Source of the DNA: Romboutsia faecis
GTDB taxonomy: Bacteria; Bacillota; Clostridia; Peptostreptococcales; Peptostreptococcaceae
DNA: 64,000 nucleotides
Reading direction: 5' to 3'
NCBI RefSeq assembly: GCF_014323405.1
Contig: NZ_JACRWE010000004.1
Span: 62,001-126,000, forward strand
The number at the start of each line of letters is the position of its first letter. Positions within the stretch are counted from its first letter, which is position 1. This document shows, piece after piece, positions 35,723 to 45,367 of this stretch. A program made the position numbers and the translations under genes. Under the pieces are notes generated by a model. That model ran no database searches. It was not told the origin of the DNA and worked only from the letters and a program-made list of their open reading frames with translations.

Positions 35723-38386
35723 ATGGAAAATACTAATTTATCAAAAACGTATAATCCTAAAGACTTTGAATCAAGATTATATTCAGAGTGGGTAGAAAAA
35801 GGATACTTTAAATCTAAGCCAAATCCAAATAAAAAGCCATTTACAATAATGCTTCCGCCGCCTAATATAACTGGGCAATTACACATGGGACATGCTCTTG
35901 ACCATACATTACAAGATATACTTATAAGATGGAAGCGTATGGACGGATACGAAGCTCTATGGCAACCTGGAACTGACCATGCTTCTATAGCAACAGAAGT
36001 TAAAGTTGTTGAAAGAATAAGAGAACAAGAAGGAAAAACTAAGTATGAATTAGGAAGAGAAGAATTCCTAAACAGAGCTATGGATTGGAGAAATGAATTT
36101 GGTAGAAAAATAGTAGACCAAATGAAACAATTAGGAGACTCTTGTGACTGGGATAGAGAAAGATTTACAATGGATGAAGGATGTAACGAAGCTGTTACTG
36201 AGTTCTTTGTGAAACTTTATGAAAAAGGTCAAATATACAGAGGAAATAGAATAATAAACTGGTGTCCAGATTGTAAAACAACTTTATCTGATGCAGAAGT
36301 TGAACATGAAGAATACGAAGGTAAATTCTATCACATAAAATATCCAATAGCAGGTAGCGATGAATTCTTAGAAATAGCTACAACTAGACCAGAAACAATG
36401 TTAGGAGATACTGGTATAGCTGTAAATCCAGAAGATGAAAGATACAAGCACTTAGTAGGAAAGCATGCAATACTTCCATTAATAGGAAGAGAACTTATAA
36501 TAGTTGCTGATGATTATGTTGATTTAGAGTTCGGTACTGGTGCAGTTAAGATGACTCCAGCTCATGACCCTAATGACTATGAAGTTGGTCAAAGACATAA
36601 CTTAGAGCAAATAAACGTAATGAATGAAGATGGAACAATGAACAAATTAGCTGGTAAGTACGAAGGTATGGATAGATATGAGTGTAGAAAACAACTTATA
36701 GCTGACTTAGATGAAGCTGGATATCTAATAGCTATAAAAGATCATAATCACAATGTAGGATCTTGTTATAGATGTCATACAGTAATAGAACCAAGATTAT
36801 CAGATCAATGGTTTGTTAAGATGGATGAACTTGCAAAACCTGCAATAGACATACTTAAGAAACAAGAATTAAAATTCGTTCCAGATAAGTTTGATAAAAC
36901 TTACTTACAATGGTTAGAAAATATAAGAGACTGGTGTATATCTAGACAGTTATGGTGGGGGCATCAAATACCTGCTTATTACTGCCAAGATTGTGGTGAG
37001 GTAATAGTTGCTAAGTCTATGCCAGATGCTTGTAAGTGTGGATGTAACAACTTCAAGCAAGATGAGGATGTATTAGATACTTGGTTCTCTTCAGCATTAT
37101 GGCCTTTCTCAACATTAGGTTGGCCAAACAATACAGAAGAATTAAACTACTATTATCCAACAAGTGTACTTGTAACTGGATATGATATAATATTCTTCTG
37201 GGTAGTAAGAATGGCATTTGCAGGAATGTTCTGTATGAATGAAAAACCATTTGAACATGTATTAATACATGGACTTGTAAGGGACTCTCAAGGAAGAAAA
37301 ATGAGTAAGTCTTTAGGTAATGGTATAGATCCATTAGAAGTAATCGACCAATATGGTGCTGATGCTCTAAGATTCATGTTAGCAACAGGAAATTCCCCAG
37401 GAAATGATATGAGGTTCTACATGGAAAGAGTAGAAGCTGCAAGAAACTTTGCAAATAAATTATGGAATGCGTCAAGATTTGTATTCATGAATATAGACAC
37501 AGAAATAATGAAAGGTGTAACTAGAGAGTCTGTTGAAGCTAACTTAACTTTAGCTGATAAATGGATAATATCAAGAGCAAACAATGTTGTTAAAGAGGTT
37601 TCTGATAACATGGATAAGTTTGACCTAGGTATAGCAGCTCAAAAAATATATGACTTCGCTTGGTCAGAATACTGTGACTGGTATATAGAAATAGTTAAAC
37701 CAAGATTATACAGTGAAGATAAAGAAGCTAAACAAACTGCTTTATACACATTAACTTACGTATTAGAAAAAATATTAAAACTATTACACCCATATATGCC
37801 ATTTATAACAGAGGAAATATATACTCATCTTCCAACAGTAGAAGGAAGTATAGTCATAGCTCAGTGGCCTCATTACACTGAAGCTGATAATATGGCTAAA
37901 GAAGAAGAAATGATGAATTTAACAATGGATGGAATAAGAAATATAAGAAATGTAAGATCAGAAATGAATGTTCCGCCATCAAAGAAAGCTAAAGTTATAA
38001 TAGTCCCAACTGAAGAAAAGAAAGAAGCAATGGAATCTGGTAAAGACTACTTTGTAACATTAGCATCTGCATCTGAAGTTGAAATAGTAGCTGATGAAAC
38101 TAATATACCTGAAGATGCTGTAAGTGTTGTTATAGACGGTGTTAAGATATTCATACCACTTGATGAATTAGTTGATTTTGCAAAAGAAATTGAAAGATTA
38201 AGCAAAGAAAAATCTAAGTTAGAAAGTGAAATAAAAAGAGTTAATGGAAAACTTTCTAATGAAGGGTTCGTTGCAAAAGCTCCAGAAGCACTAATAAATG
38301 CAGAAAAAGCTAAGAAAGAAAAATTCGAAGAAATGATGAAGTCTGTAGTAGAAAGACTTGAGAATCTTGAATTAAAAATGAAATAG
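35723..38386 (+). CDS. valS: Valyl-tRNA synthetase
   Basis: An 887-residue class Ia synthetase. The HIGH-type motif [15 protein letters not shown] is at about 46-60, the editing domain has [16 protein letters not shown] appears as [10 protein letters not shown], and the C-terminal coiled coil spans the last ~65 residues ([16 protein letters not shown]). It charges tRNA-Val and clears mischarged Thr. Full length; AGGAGG ribosome site; controlled by the T-box upstream. Confidence 0.98.
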   Translation: MENTNLSKTYNPKDFESRLYSEWVEKGYFKSKPNPNKKPFTIMLPPPNITGQLHMGHALDHTLQDILIRWKRMDGYEALWQPGTDHASIATEVKVVERIREQEGKTKYELGREEFLNRAMDWRNEFGRKIVDQMKQLGDSCDWDRERFTMDEGCNEAVTEFFVKLYEKGQIYRGNRIINWCPDCKTTLSDAEVEHEEYEGKFYHIKYPIAGSDEFLEIATTRPETMLGDTGIAVNPEDERYKHLVGKHAILPLIGRELIIVADDYVDLEFGTGAVKMTPAHDPNDYEVGQRHNLEQINVMNEDGTMNKLAGKYEGMDRYECRKQLIADLDEAGYLIAIKDHNHNVGSCYRCHTVIEPRLSDQWFVKMDELAKPAIDILKKQELKFVPDKFDKTYLQWLENIRDWCISRQLWWGHQIPAYYCQDCGEVIVAKSMPDACKCGCNNFKQDEDVLDTWFSSALWPFSTLGWPNNTEELNYYYPTSVLVTGYDIIFFWVVRMAFAGMFCMNEKPFEHVLIHGLVRDSQGRKMSKSLGNGIDPLEVIDQYGADALRFMLATGNSPGNDMRFYMERVEAARNFANKLWNASRFVFMNIDTEIMKGVTRESVEANLTLADKWIISRANNVVKEVSDNMDKFDLGIAAQKIYDFAWSEYCDWYIEIVKPRLYSEDKEAKQTALYTLTYVLEKILKLLHPYMPFITEEIYTHLPTVEGSIVIAQWPHYTEADNMAKEEEMMNLTMDGIRNIRNVRSEMNVPPSKKAKVIIVPTEEKKEAMESGKDYFVTLASASEVEIVADETNIPEDAVSVVIDGVKIFIPLDELVDFAKEIERLSKEKSKLESEIKRVNGKLSNEGFVAKAPEALINAEKAKKEKFEEMMKSVVERLENLELKMK

Positions 38387-38432
38387 ATAATACCTTATGC
38401 TGATGTAATTTTATCACTTAGGAATTAATATG

Positions 38433-38481
38433 AATAGCCAGTACAAGCAACTGAAAAGAAGCTGCAAATGTACTGGCTATT
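38433..38481 (+). repeat. Hairpin with AA/AAAT internal loop, copy 2
   Basis: Perfect 12-base outer stem AATAGCCAGTAC with GTACTGGCTATT. Then AA on the 5' side and AAAT on the 3' side, inner stem GCAACT/AGCTGC (one A-C mismatch) and loop GAAAAGA. Same plan as copy 1 at 29544. It lies after valS and likely terminates it. Confidence 0.65.
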
Positions 38482-38562
38482 TCATAATTCACTACTTTCA
38501 ATTGGGAATTACATTCACCAAATATATTATTTTTAATTTTATTAAGAAATTAGTTAAGTTAA

Positions 38563-38727
38563 TTACTCTATAATATTGTCAGGATCAGCGAATTCATTTT
38601 CGACATAGTTGTTTAGGATGTGTATTATTAGGTTGTCTACTGTCATATGATTTTCTGTTGCTAAGATATCTAATTGAATTTTCAAGTCTTTAGGCAAGTT
38701 AAAAGCTATATTATTTTCATTAGTCAT
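38563..38727 (-). CDS. Small ribbon-helix-helix-like protein, 54 aa
   Basis: A 54-residue protein on the minus strand. NIAFNLPKDLKIQLDILATE followed by HMTVDNLIIHILNNYVEN has the beta strand, helix, helix pattern of an Arc/MetJ-type (RHH) DNA-binding protein. The ribosome site GAGGTG is 7 bases before the ATG. No toxin partner gene lies beside it. The region 38728-39026 holds only AT-rich sequence with a TATAAT near 38945. Confidence 0.65.
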   Translation of the reverse strand: MTNENNIAFNLPKDLKIQLDILATENHMTVDNLIIHILNNYVENEFADPDNIIE

Positions 38728-39026
38728 ATAAAATCACCTCTTAAAATTTATTATATCCAAGATAGTCATAATTAATATTAAAGATGTCTTTGAGAAAATA
38801 ATAAAACATTTTTTTGAGTTTGTAAAACCATTTTCCGTTTTTATGCAAATATATAATATCGGAAAATAAACTTCAATATTTTAAAATTATATAAAATAAT
38901 ATGATAATAAATAAAGGTAATAGTAACTATCCATTAAACTTTGTTATAATGATTTAATAATATAAACTTAATAGCAATGTCACTAGTATATATCTGTAAA
39001 TATAAAGAAAGGGTATAGAATAAATT

Positions 39027-39650
39027 ATGCTAAGGGGAATAACAATAGAAGAGTTATTAAAAAAATCAAGTGTAGTAATATTAATTGGTGGAAAATCTAG
39101 TAGGATGGGGTATAAAGATAAGTATAATTTAAAAATAGGACAAAAGAGGTTTATTGATTATATAATAGAAGAACTAAATTGTTTTGATTATATTGTAATA
39201 TCTGCAAATAAAAATCAAGACTTAGCAAATTTAAATAATAAAGTCATTATAGATGAAATTGATGAAATAGGTCCTATCGGTGGAATATATACTGCGATGA
39301 ATAATATTGACAGTGAAATATTATTTTTGTGTACCTGCGATGTTCCAAATATAAGTAGAGAAATAGTATATAAGTTATATAATAATTTTGATTTTGAATA
39401 TGATTGCATAATACCAAGAATAAATGGAAGAGTACATCCATTACTGGGGGTATACCAAACAAGAATAAAAGATATAGTAAAAGAAAATATTAAAAACTCA
39501 GATTATAAAATAAGGAACTTACTGGATAGAGTTAATACAAAATATATAGATTTTGACAAAAAATATGATGAAGTATTTAGCAACATCAACACTATAGAAG
39601 AATTCGAAGAATATTGTAAATATAAACGTACTAAAAAAACATTACTATGA
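39027..39650 (+). CDS. mobA: Molybdenum cofactor guanylyltransferase-like protein
   Basis: A 207-residue nucleotidyltransferase. The N-terminal LIGGKSSRMGYKDKYNL has the GGxSxRMGxDK loop of MobA, and later CDVPNIS provides the metal-binding Asp and RVHPLLGVYQ the substrate segment. It would join GMP to molybdopterin. No other Mo-cofactor gene is in the window. A related NTP transferase of other specificity is possible. Confidence 0.82.
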   Translation: MLRGITIEELLKKSSVVILIGGKSSRMGYKDKYNLKIGQKRFIDYIIEELNCFDYIVISANKNQDLANLNNKVIIDEIDEIGPIGGIYTAMNNIDSEILFLCTCDVPNISREIVYKLYNNFDFEYDCIIPRINGRVHPLLGVYQTRIKDIVKENIKNSDYKIRNLLDRVNTKYIDFDKKYDEVFSNINTIEEFEEYCKYKRTKKTLL

Positions 39651-39822
39651 TATAAAAATTATAGTAATATTTTTTATATATAGGAAGAGTTATAATTTGC
39701 ATCGAAATATACTATAATTAACTTAGAAATTACAAGATTATATAAATTAGAAACAACAAGTTTTAGCAAATATATAAATGATTTATTTATTCAAAATTTA
39801 ACTATCACAAGGGGGAGAAAAA

Positions 39823-41136
39823 ATGAACTACCAAGAGTCACTAAAATATATAGCAGATACACATAAATTTGGAATTAGATTAGGTTTAGACAGTACAGGA
39901 AAATTATTAGAACTTTTAGGTAATCCTCAGGAAAACTTAAAAGTAGTTCATGTGGCAGGAACAAATGGAAAAGGATCAGTTTGCTCATTTGTAGCAAATA
40001 TATTAAAAGAAGAAGGATATAAAGTAGGATTATATACATCTCCATACTTAGAGACTTTTACAGAAAGGATAAGAGTAAATGGAAAAAATATACCTAAAGA
40101 AGATGTAGCAAGAATAATAACTCTAATAAAAGATAAGATAGAAGTGATGGTTAATGAAGGTTATTCTGCTCCTACAGAATTTGAGATAGTAACAGCTATG
40201 GCATTTTACTATTACAATGAGCAAAAAATGGATTATGTAGTATTAGAAGTTGGATTAGGTGGGAGATTTGATTCAACAAATGTTATAAAAAATCCATTAG
40301 TAAGTGTATTAGTGTCTATAAGTTTAGATCATATAGGAGTACTTGGAGACACAATAGGGAAAATAGCTTATGAGAAGGCGGGAATAATAAAAGAAAATGG
40401 AGCAGCAATAGTATATAAGCAAGTTAAAGAAGCTGAAGATGTTATCAAGGAAGTTTGTAATGAAAAGAATGCAGAGTATATAGAAGTAAACTTTAATGAT
40501 ATAGAAGTTAAAAAATCTGATATTTATTCACAAGTATATGACTGTATAGTTATGGGTGAGAAATTCGATAACTTAGAAATAAAACTAATAGGTGATCATC
40601 AAATAAATAACTCAATAGTAGCATTAAACGTAATTAAATACTTAAGAGATAATAAAAATGTTGAAGTCAGTAAAGAATCTATAGAAAAGGGTCTTTTAAA
40701 TACTAAATGGCCAGGGAGAATAGAAAAAATAAAAGAAAAACCAATGTTTATAATAGATGGGGCTCACAATGAGGATGGAGCAAAATCTTTGGCAAATGCT
40801 CTAGAAAAAAACTTTCCAAATAAGAAATTAACTATATTAATCGGAATGTTAGCAGATAAGGATATAGATAGTGTTTTAGAAATATTAATGCCTAGATTTA
40901 ATAAGGTAATAACAACAACTCCGGATAATAATAGAGCTATAAGCTGTGAAGAATTAAAAAATAAAATATCTAAGTATGTTGAAGATGTAACAGCAATCGA
41001 AAACATCGAAGATGCAGTTAAATATACTTTAGATAATGCAAAAGAAGATGATGTCATAATTAGTGCAGGTTCTTTATATATGATAGGAACAGTTAGAACA
41101 TTAGTAAATGAAAAAGAATTAGTTATACAAAAATAA
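39823..41136 (+). CDS. folC: Folylpolyglutamate synthase / dihydrofolate synthase
   Basis: A 437-residue Mur-ligase family enzyme. The ATP loop VAGTNGKGSVCSFVANIL, the metal/folate segment TSPYLETFTERIRVNG, and C-terminal IIDGAHNEDGAKSL are visible. It adds glutamates to folates in the cytoplasm. AGGGGGAG ribosome site; monocistronic with a clear terminator. Confidence 0.95.
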   Translation: MNYQESLKYIADTHKFGIRLGLDSTGKLLELLGNPQENLKVVHVAGTNGKGSVCSFVANILKEEGYKVGLYTSPYLETFTERIRVNGKNIPKEDVARIITLIKDKIEVMVNEGYSAPTEFEIVTAMAFYYYNEQKMDYVVLEVGLGGRFDSTNVIKNPLVSVLVSISLDHIGVLGDTIGKIAYEKAGIIKENGAAIVYKQVKEAEDVIKEVCNEKNAEYIEVNFNDIEVKKSDIYSQVYDCIVMGEKFDNLEIKLIGDHQINNSIVALNVIKYLRDNKNVEVSKESIEKGLLNTKWPGRIEKIKEKPMFIIDGAHNEDGAKSLANALEKNFPNKKLTILIGMLADKDIDSVLEILMPRFNKVITTTPDNNRAISCEELKNKISKYVEDVTAIENIEDAVKYTLDNAKEDDVIISAGSLYMIGTVRTLVNEKELVIQK

Positions 41137-41157
41137 ATTGATATCTTTCTAAAATAT

Positions 41158-41208
41158 AAAGGCTACCTTAGAGTAAGATTTACTTCAAAGGTAGCCTTTA
41201 TATTTTAT
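41158..41208 (+). terminator. Terminator after folC
   Basis: AAAGGCTACCTT with AAGGTAGCCTTT plus an inner AGTAA/TTACT stem, then TATATTTTAT. Confidence 0.9.
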
Positions 41209-41361
41209 ATAAAAAAAACTAATTACTAACTATAGATTAAATCTATAACTATCATGAATATATTGTATATTTCTATATAACTTTACTTAAAAAGGTTATT
41301 TGATATAATTTAACATGGCTTAATGGGTCTGTGTGTAAATAAAATAATCGGAGGAGTAAAA

Positions 41362-42078
41362 ATGAAATCAAACAAAAAAGTAAAAGTTTTATCAATAGGT
41401 GTATTATTAGTATTAACATTAAGTAGTATTGTTGGATGTTCATCTAATAATGTGGAAGAATCTTATAGCGATGTAGACTCAACTAAAACTATAAATTTAG
41501 TTGAAGAAAATGAAAAAACATTAGTTATAGATGTTAGGAGTTCGGATGCATATGCGAAAGGACATTTAGCAAATGCTATAAATATACCATTTGATGAGTT
41601 TGAAGATAAAATCAATGATTTAGATGGATATAAAGATCAAACTATAATATTAATATGTAATACAGGGAACAAAAGTGGTAAAGCAGCTAAAATGTTATCA
41701 GACAAAGGTTTTACTAAGGTATATAATGCAGAAGATGGAATGGATGAATTTGACTATAAAACAGTTAAGTACAACAATATAACAGGTAGTGAACTTGAGC
41801 AATTAGTAGGAAAAAATAAAGATACAGTTATATTAGACGTAAGAGATACTAAAGATTACAATAAGGGACATATAGAAAATTCTATAAATATACCAATAGA
41901 TGAGGTTGAATCAAGAATTGATGAACTTAAAGACTATAAAGATAAAGAAATACTAATTTATTGTTCAGTAGGAAGAAGGAGTGCTCAAGTTGCAGAAATA
42001 TTAGAAAATGGTGGATATAAGGATGTTTCTAATACAGTAGATGGAGTAAAAGAATATGAATTTAAATTAGTTAAATAA
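41362..42078 (+). CDS. Double-rhodanese lipoprotein (YnjE-like)
   Basis: A 238-residue secreted lipoprotein. The signal ends SSIVGC (Cys about 28). Two rhodanese domains follow, each with DVR and GH[LI] motifs: the first with active Cys99 in CNTGNKSG, the second with Cys201 in CSVGRRSA. Both active-site Cys are present, so both could carry persulfide. It should act outside the membrane on thiosulfate or a sulfane-sulfur donor. ATG at 41362 follows GGAGGAG. It opens a nine-gene cluster that runs to 49324. Confidence 0.9.
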   Translation: MKSNKKVKVLSIGVLLVLTLSSIVGCSSNNVEESYSDVDSTKTINLVEENEKTLVIDVRSSDAYAKGHLANAINIPFDEFEDKINDLDGYKDQTIILICNTGNKSGKAAKMLSDKGFTKVYNAEDGMDEFDYKTVKYNNITGSELEQLVGKNKDTVILDVRDTKDYNKGHIENSINIPIDEVESRIDELKDYKDKEILIYCSVGRRSAQVAEILENGGYKDVSNTVDGVKEYEFKLVK

Positions 42079-42086
42079 TCTAAATT

Positions 42087-42128
42087 AAAAGGGGCTATAT
42101 AAATAAAATATTTTATATATCTCCTTTA
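42087..42128 (+). terminator. Palindromic hairpin between rhodanese and VTT genes
   Basis: AAAAGGGGCTATATAA folds on TTATATATCTCCTTTA; T-rich tail is short. It may be a partial terminator or an mRNA-processing hairpin inside the cluster. Confidence 0.5.
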
Positions 42129-42154
42129 TTTAATAATAGAGAGGGTTGATTAAT

Positions 42155-42868
42155 ATCAGTAATATAAAAGAAAACAAAAGAAATAGTCTAAACAAAACAT
42201 TTTGGATTACTTTAGGAATTTTAGTAGCACTAATTATAATTTATTTATTTATTCCTCAAGTAAATAGTGTAATAAACAAAATGACTTCTTATTTAGTAGC
42301 CCTTGATATGGAAGGTTTGAAGCAATATGTGTTATCGTTTGGAGTGTGGGCTCCGATAATATCATTCTTACTTATGATACTTCAATCAATAGCAGCACCA
42401 CTACCAGCTTTTGTTATAACCTTTGCAAATGCAGCATTATTTGGATGGGTAAAAGGAGCGATACTATCATGGTCAAGTGCTATGGCAGGAGCAGCATTGT
42501 GTTTTTATATAGCTAAATTTTTAGGTAGAAATACAGTAGAAAATCTTACAAGTAAATTTGCACTTAATAGTGTAGACGATTTTTTTCAAAAATACGGCAA
42601 ACATACTATTTTAATAGCAAGATTATTGCCATTTATGTCCTTTGATTTAGTAAGTTATGCAGCAGGTCTAACATCTATGAGTTTTATATCATTCTTTATA
42701 GCTACAGGTATAGGTCAATTACCAGCAACTATAGTTTACTCATATGTTGGTGGAATGTTAACAGGTGGAGCTAAGCTAATGATGACAGGACTACTTACAT
42801 TATTTGCCCTAAGTATACTTATATATGTAATAAAAATGGTTTGGAACGAAAAAAATAATAAGAAATAG
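42155..42868 (+). CDS. VTT/DedA-like (TVP38/TMEM64) membrane protein, first copy; ATC start likely
   Basis: About 237 residues with five to six helices. The VTT core shows PLPAFVITFANAALFG, then LLPFMSFDLVSYAAGLTSM, the conserved re-entrant segment. Family members are DedA-superfamily proteins implicated in lipid scrambling or undecaprenyl-phosphate transport. The nearest standard start (TTG 42146) directly abuts the ribosome site GAGGG (42141-42145). ATC at 42155 has the right 9-base spacing and gives ISNIKENKR. A second VTT protein lies 1.2 kb on. Confidence 0.88.
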   Translation: MSNIKENKRNSLNKTFWITLGILVALIIIYLFIPQVNSVINKMTSYLVALDMEGLKQYVLSFGVWAPIISFLLMILQSIAAPLPAFVITFANAALFGWVKGAILSWSSAMAGAALCFYIAKFLGRNTVENLTSKFALNSVDDFFQKYGKHTILIARLLPFMSFDLVSYAAGLTSMSFISFFIATGIGQLPATIVYSYVGGMLTGGAKLMMTGLLTLFALSILIYVIKMVWNEKNNKK

Positions 42869-42877
42869 ATTTTTAAG

Positions 42878-42913
42878 GGGATGTTTAGAAATATTAATAT
42901 TTTAAGACATCCC
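42878..42913 (+). terminator. Palindromic hairpin upstream of the Fe-S gene
   Basis: GGGATGTTTAGAAATATT folds on AATATTTTAAGACATCCC with few mismatches. No long T-run follows. Its GGGATGT arm resembles the arm of the fold-back element at 10755. Confidence 0.5.
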
Positions 42914-42938
42914 ATTTATAAAGTGGTGGTGATTACAT

Positions 42939-44075
42939 ATGAATAAGATAAATCTTAATAATAAAACCCTAGAAATAGTGAGAGAAAAATATAAGGACTG
43001 TATAAATTGTAAATTATGCTTTGAAATATGTCCTATGATGAAAGAGTATAGTTCTTCTCCAAAAGAATTAATGAATGAGATAATTAAGCATAAAAATGTA
43101 GATAAAAATATTCCATATTCTTGTATGTTATGTAATGCTTGCGAATCAAGATGTCCTAGAGATATAGATTTAAAGGAGATGTTTTATAATTTACGACAAG
43201 ATATAATGAGCAGTAATTCTAAAGATTTAAAGAGCTTAGGGTATAATACAATTAAGTTCCATCAAATAAATAGCTTCTCACCAATATTTTCAAAGAGTTA
43301 TATAAGTGATAATACTAAAAAAATATTCTTACCTGGATGTAGCCTTTCAAGTTATAGTCCAGATATAGTAATGAAAACTTATGATTATTTAAAATCTAAT
43401 ATAGATAATATTTCATTAGCAATAGAGTGTTGTGGAAAGCCTACATTATCTATGGGAGATGAGACAAAATTTAAAAGTTATTACTCTAAATTAGATAGCA
43501 TGTTCAAAGAAAATAAAATAGAAGAGATAATAGTAGCTTGTCCCAATTGTTTTGATACGATAAGAAACAGCAGTAAAGATGTTAAGGTAACTTCATTATG
43601 GACAGTAATTAATGAGTTCAAAATACCTAATAAGTTAAAAAATAACTATGTTAATATAGAGAAAGAATTTTCTCTTCACGATCCTTGTCCAATAAGATAT
43701 GAGAGTAAAATACATAATAATGTAAGAAGTATTTTAAATGATTTAGGTGTTAAAGTAGTAGAGTTTGATAAAAATAGAGAAAAAAGTGAATGCTGTGGAG
43801 CAGGTGCTATGGTAAGGGTAACTAATCCTGCAATTTCAATAAAGCAGACTAAAAAGAGAGCCAGTGAGGCTAAAAGTGATACAGTAGTATCTTATTGTCA
43901 ATCTTGTTGTGAATCTATGATGTTTGCTGGAAAAAACTCATTACATATATTAGATTTAATTTTTAATGATGATGTAATAAACAAGAAAAACTTTACTCAA
44001 ACCAAAACTTCTGTGATTCACAAATGGAAAATGAGATATAAAACGGTTCAAAAAGGAAAAAATAATAAATTTTAA
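42939..44075 (+). CDS. Fe-S protein with two 4Fe-4S motifs and CCG domains (HdrB/GlpC-like)
   Basis: A 378-residue soluble protein. Two ferredoxin motifs are seen: CINCKLCFEICP (about 20-31) and CMLCNACESRCP (about 62-73). Two CCG domains follow: PGCSLSSYSP...ECCGKPT, and HDPCP...ECCGAGA...CQSCC. This is the heterodisulfide-reductase/GlpC/LutA plan, a membrane-associated electron conduit usually joined to a flavoprotein. No flavoprotein gene is adjacent. It overlaps the next reading frame by one base (TAATG). Confidence 0.9.
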   Translation: MNKINLNNKTLEIVREKYKDCINCKLCFEICPMMKEYSSSPKELMNEIIKHKNVDKNIPYSCMLCNACESRCPRDIDLKEMFYNLRQDIMSSNSKDLKSLGYNTIKFHQINSFSPIFSKSYISDNTKKIFLPGCSLSSYSPDIVMKTYDYLKSNIDNISLAIECCGKPTLSMGDETKFKSYYSKLDSMFKENKIEEIIVACPNCFDTIRNSSKDVKVTSLWTVINEFKIPNKLKNNYVNIEKEFSLHDPCPIRYESKIHNNVRSILNDLGVKVVEFDKNREKSECCGAGAMVRVTNPAISIKQTKKRASEAKSDTVVSYCQSCCESMMFAGKNSLHILDLIFNDDVINKKNFTQTKTSVIHKWKMRYKTVQKGKNNKF

Positions 44076-44089
44076 TGGAGATATTTATT

Positions 44090-44758
44090 GTGAGAAAAGA
44101 TAATCAAAAAATGTTAAAGATAGCTTTAGGTATTTTATTTTTATCTATCGTATTAGTAGTTATTTATAAGGTATATAGCTTAAAGTTGAGTGTAGAGGAT
44201 ATTAAAAACTATGTAATAGGGTTTGATAAGATTGGAGCATTAGTATATATTCTAATGTTTTCATTAGTACCACTGACTTTATTTCCAGACTCGGTTCTAG
44301 CAATAGCAGGAGGTCTTATATTTGGATTATTTAAAGGATATATATATACAACAATAGGTGCATTAATTGGAGGAACTATATCTTTTTATATATCTAGATA
44401 TTGGGGAAGAGAAATGGTGAAAAAACTTACCAAAGAAAAATTGGACAAGGTAGAAGCAATGATTAATAATCGAGGATTTATAATAATATTTTTATTAAGA
44501 TTGATTCCACTATTTCCATTTGATGTAATAAGTTATGGAGCAGGACTTACATCAGTTAAATATAAGGATTTCTTATTAGCAACATTATTTGGGACTATAC
44601 CAGGAATATTAGTCTTTACTAATTTAGGAGCTCAATCTGTTAATGTTGGGAGTAATAGATTCTATATATCTATAGCCCTATTAATTCTTTTATTTATAGC
44701 ATCTATATTTTTAAAAAATAAGTTTATATCAAGAGAAATTAAAAATGACATAAATTAA
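44090..44758 (+). CDS. VTT/DedA-like (TVP38/TMEM64) membrane protein, second copy
   Basis: About 222 residues, five to six helices, with PLTLFPDSVLAIAGGLIFGL and LRLIPLFPFDVISYGAGLTS. GTG at 44090 has GGAG (44079-44082) at proper spacing. ATG at 44075, overlapping the previous stop, is the alternative and would add five residues. The two VTT copies flank the Fe-S gene and are clearly diverged from each other, suggesting a heteromeric pair. Confidence 0.88.
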   Translation: MRKDNQKMLKIALGILFLSIVLVVIYKVYSLKLSVEDIKNYVIGFDKIGALVYILMFSLVPLTLFPDSVLAIAGGLIFGLFKGYIYTTIGALIGGTISFYISRYWGREMVKKLTKEKLDKVEAMINNRGFIIIFLLRLIPLFPFDVISYGAGLTSVKYKDFLLATLFGTIPGILVFTNLGAQSVNVGSNRFYISIALLILLFIASIFLKNKFISREIKNDIN

Positions 44759-44772
44759 AAGAGGAGGAAATA

Positions 44773-45357
44773 ATGCTAGATACACATGCAAGAAAATATA
44801 TTAATCCGATCATTGAATTGGGAGCAAAATTATTTTTGAATTTAAGACTAAAGCCTAATCAAGTTACTATAATAGCTCTATTAGTAGGAATATCTACTTC
44901 GTTATTATTATATTTTGATATGAGGATAATTGCAGTTGTAGTCCTATGGCTTTCTGGGTACTTAGATGCGGTAGACGGAGCAATGGCAAGAGGAAGTAAT
45001 TCAACATCATCTTTTGGAACTTTATTAGATATAGTTTCAGATAGAATAGTTGAAGTAGGAATGATAATTGTATTTGGAATAAAATTTATAGATGTTAGAT
45101 TTAATTTATTAGTACTTGCAATATCTATACTAATGTCTATGACTATATTTTTAACAGTTGGAGCATGTACAGAGAAAAAAGGTATGAAGTCATTTTACTA
45201 TCAAGCAGGAGTTGCAGAAAGAAGTGAAGGATTTATATTGTTTTCACTAATGATTTTATTACCACAATATTTAGGAATAATAACAAATATATTTTCGATA
45301 TTAGTTTTATTTACAGCAGGACAAAGATTTTTTGAAGCAAAAAAAATATTAGATTAG
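44773..45357 (+). CDS. CDP-alcohol phosphatidyltransferase family protein (YnjF-like)
   Basis: A 194-residue membrane enzyme with six helices. The catalytic DGAMARGSNSTSSFGTLLD continues to a final Asp, fitting DGx2ARx8Gx3Dx3D. It would link a CDP-diacylglycerol-type donor to an alcohol acceptor. It lies 15 bases after VTT2 and 10 bases before the ABC transporter, so it belongs to the cluster. Acceptor unknown. Confidence 0.9.
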   Translation: MLDTHARKYINPIIELGAKLFLNLRLKPNQVTIIALLVGISTSLLLYFDMRIIAVVVLWLSGYLDAVDGAMARGSNSTSSFGTLLDIVSDRIVEVGMIIVFGIKFIDVRFNLLVLAISILMSMTIFLTVGACTEKKGMKSFYYQAGVAERSEGFILFSLMILLPQYLGIITNIFSILVLFTAGQRFFEAKKILD

Positions 45358-45367
45358 GAGAAGTGTT

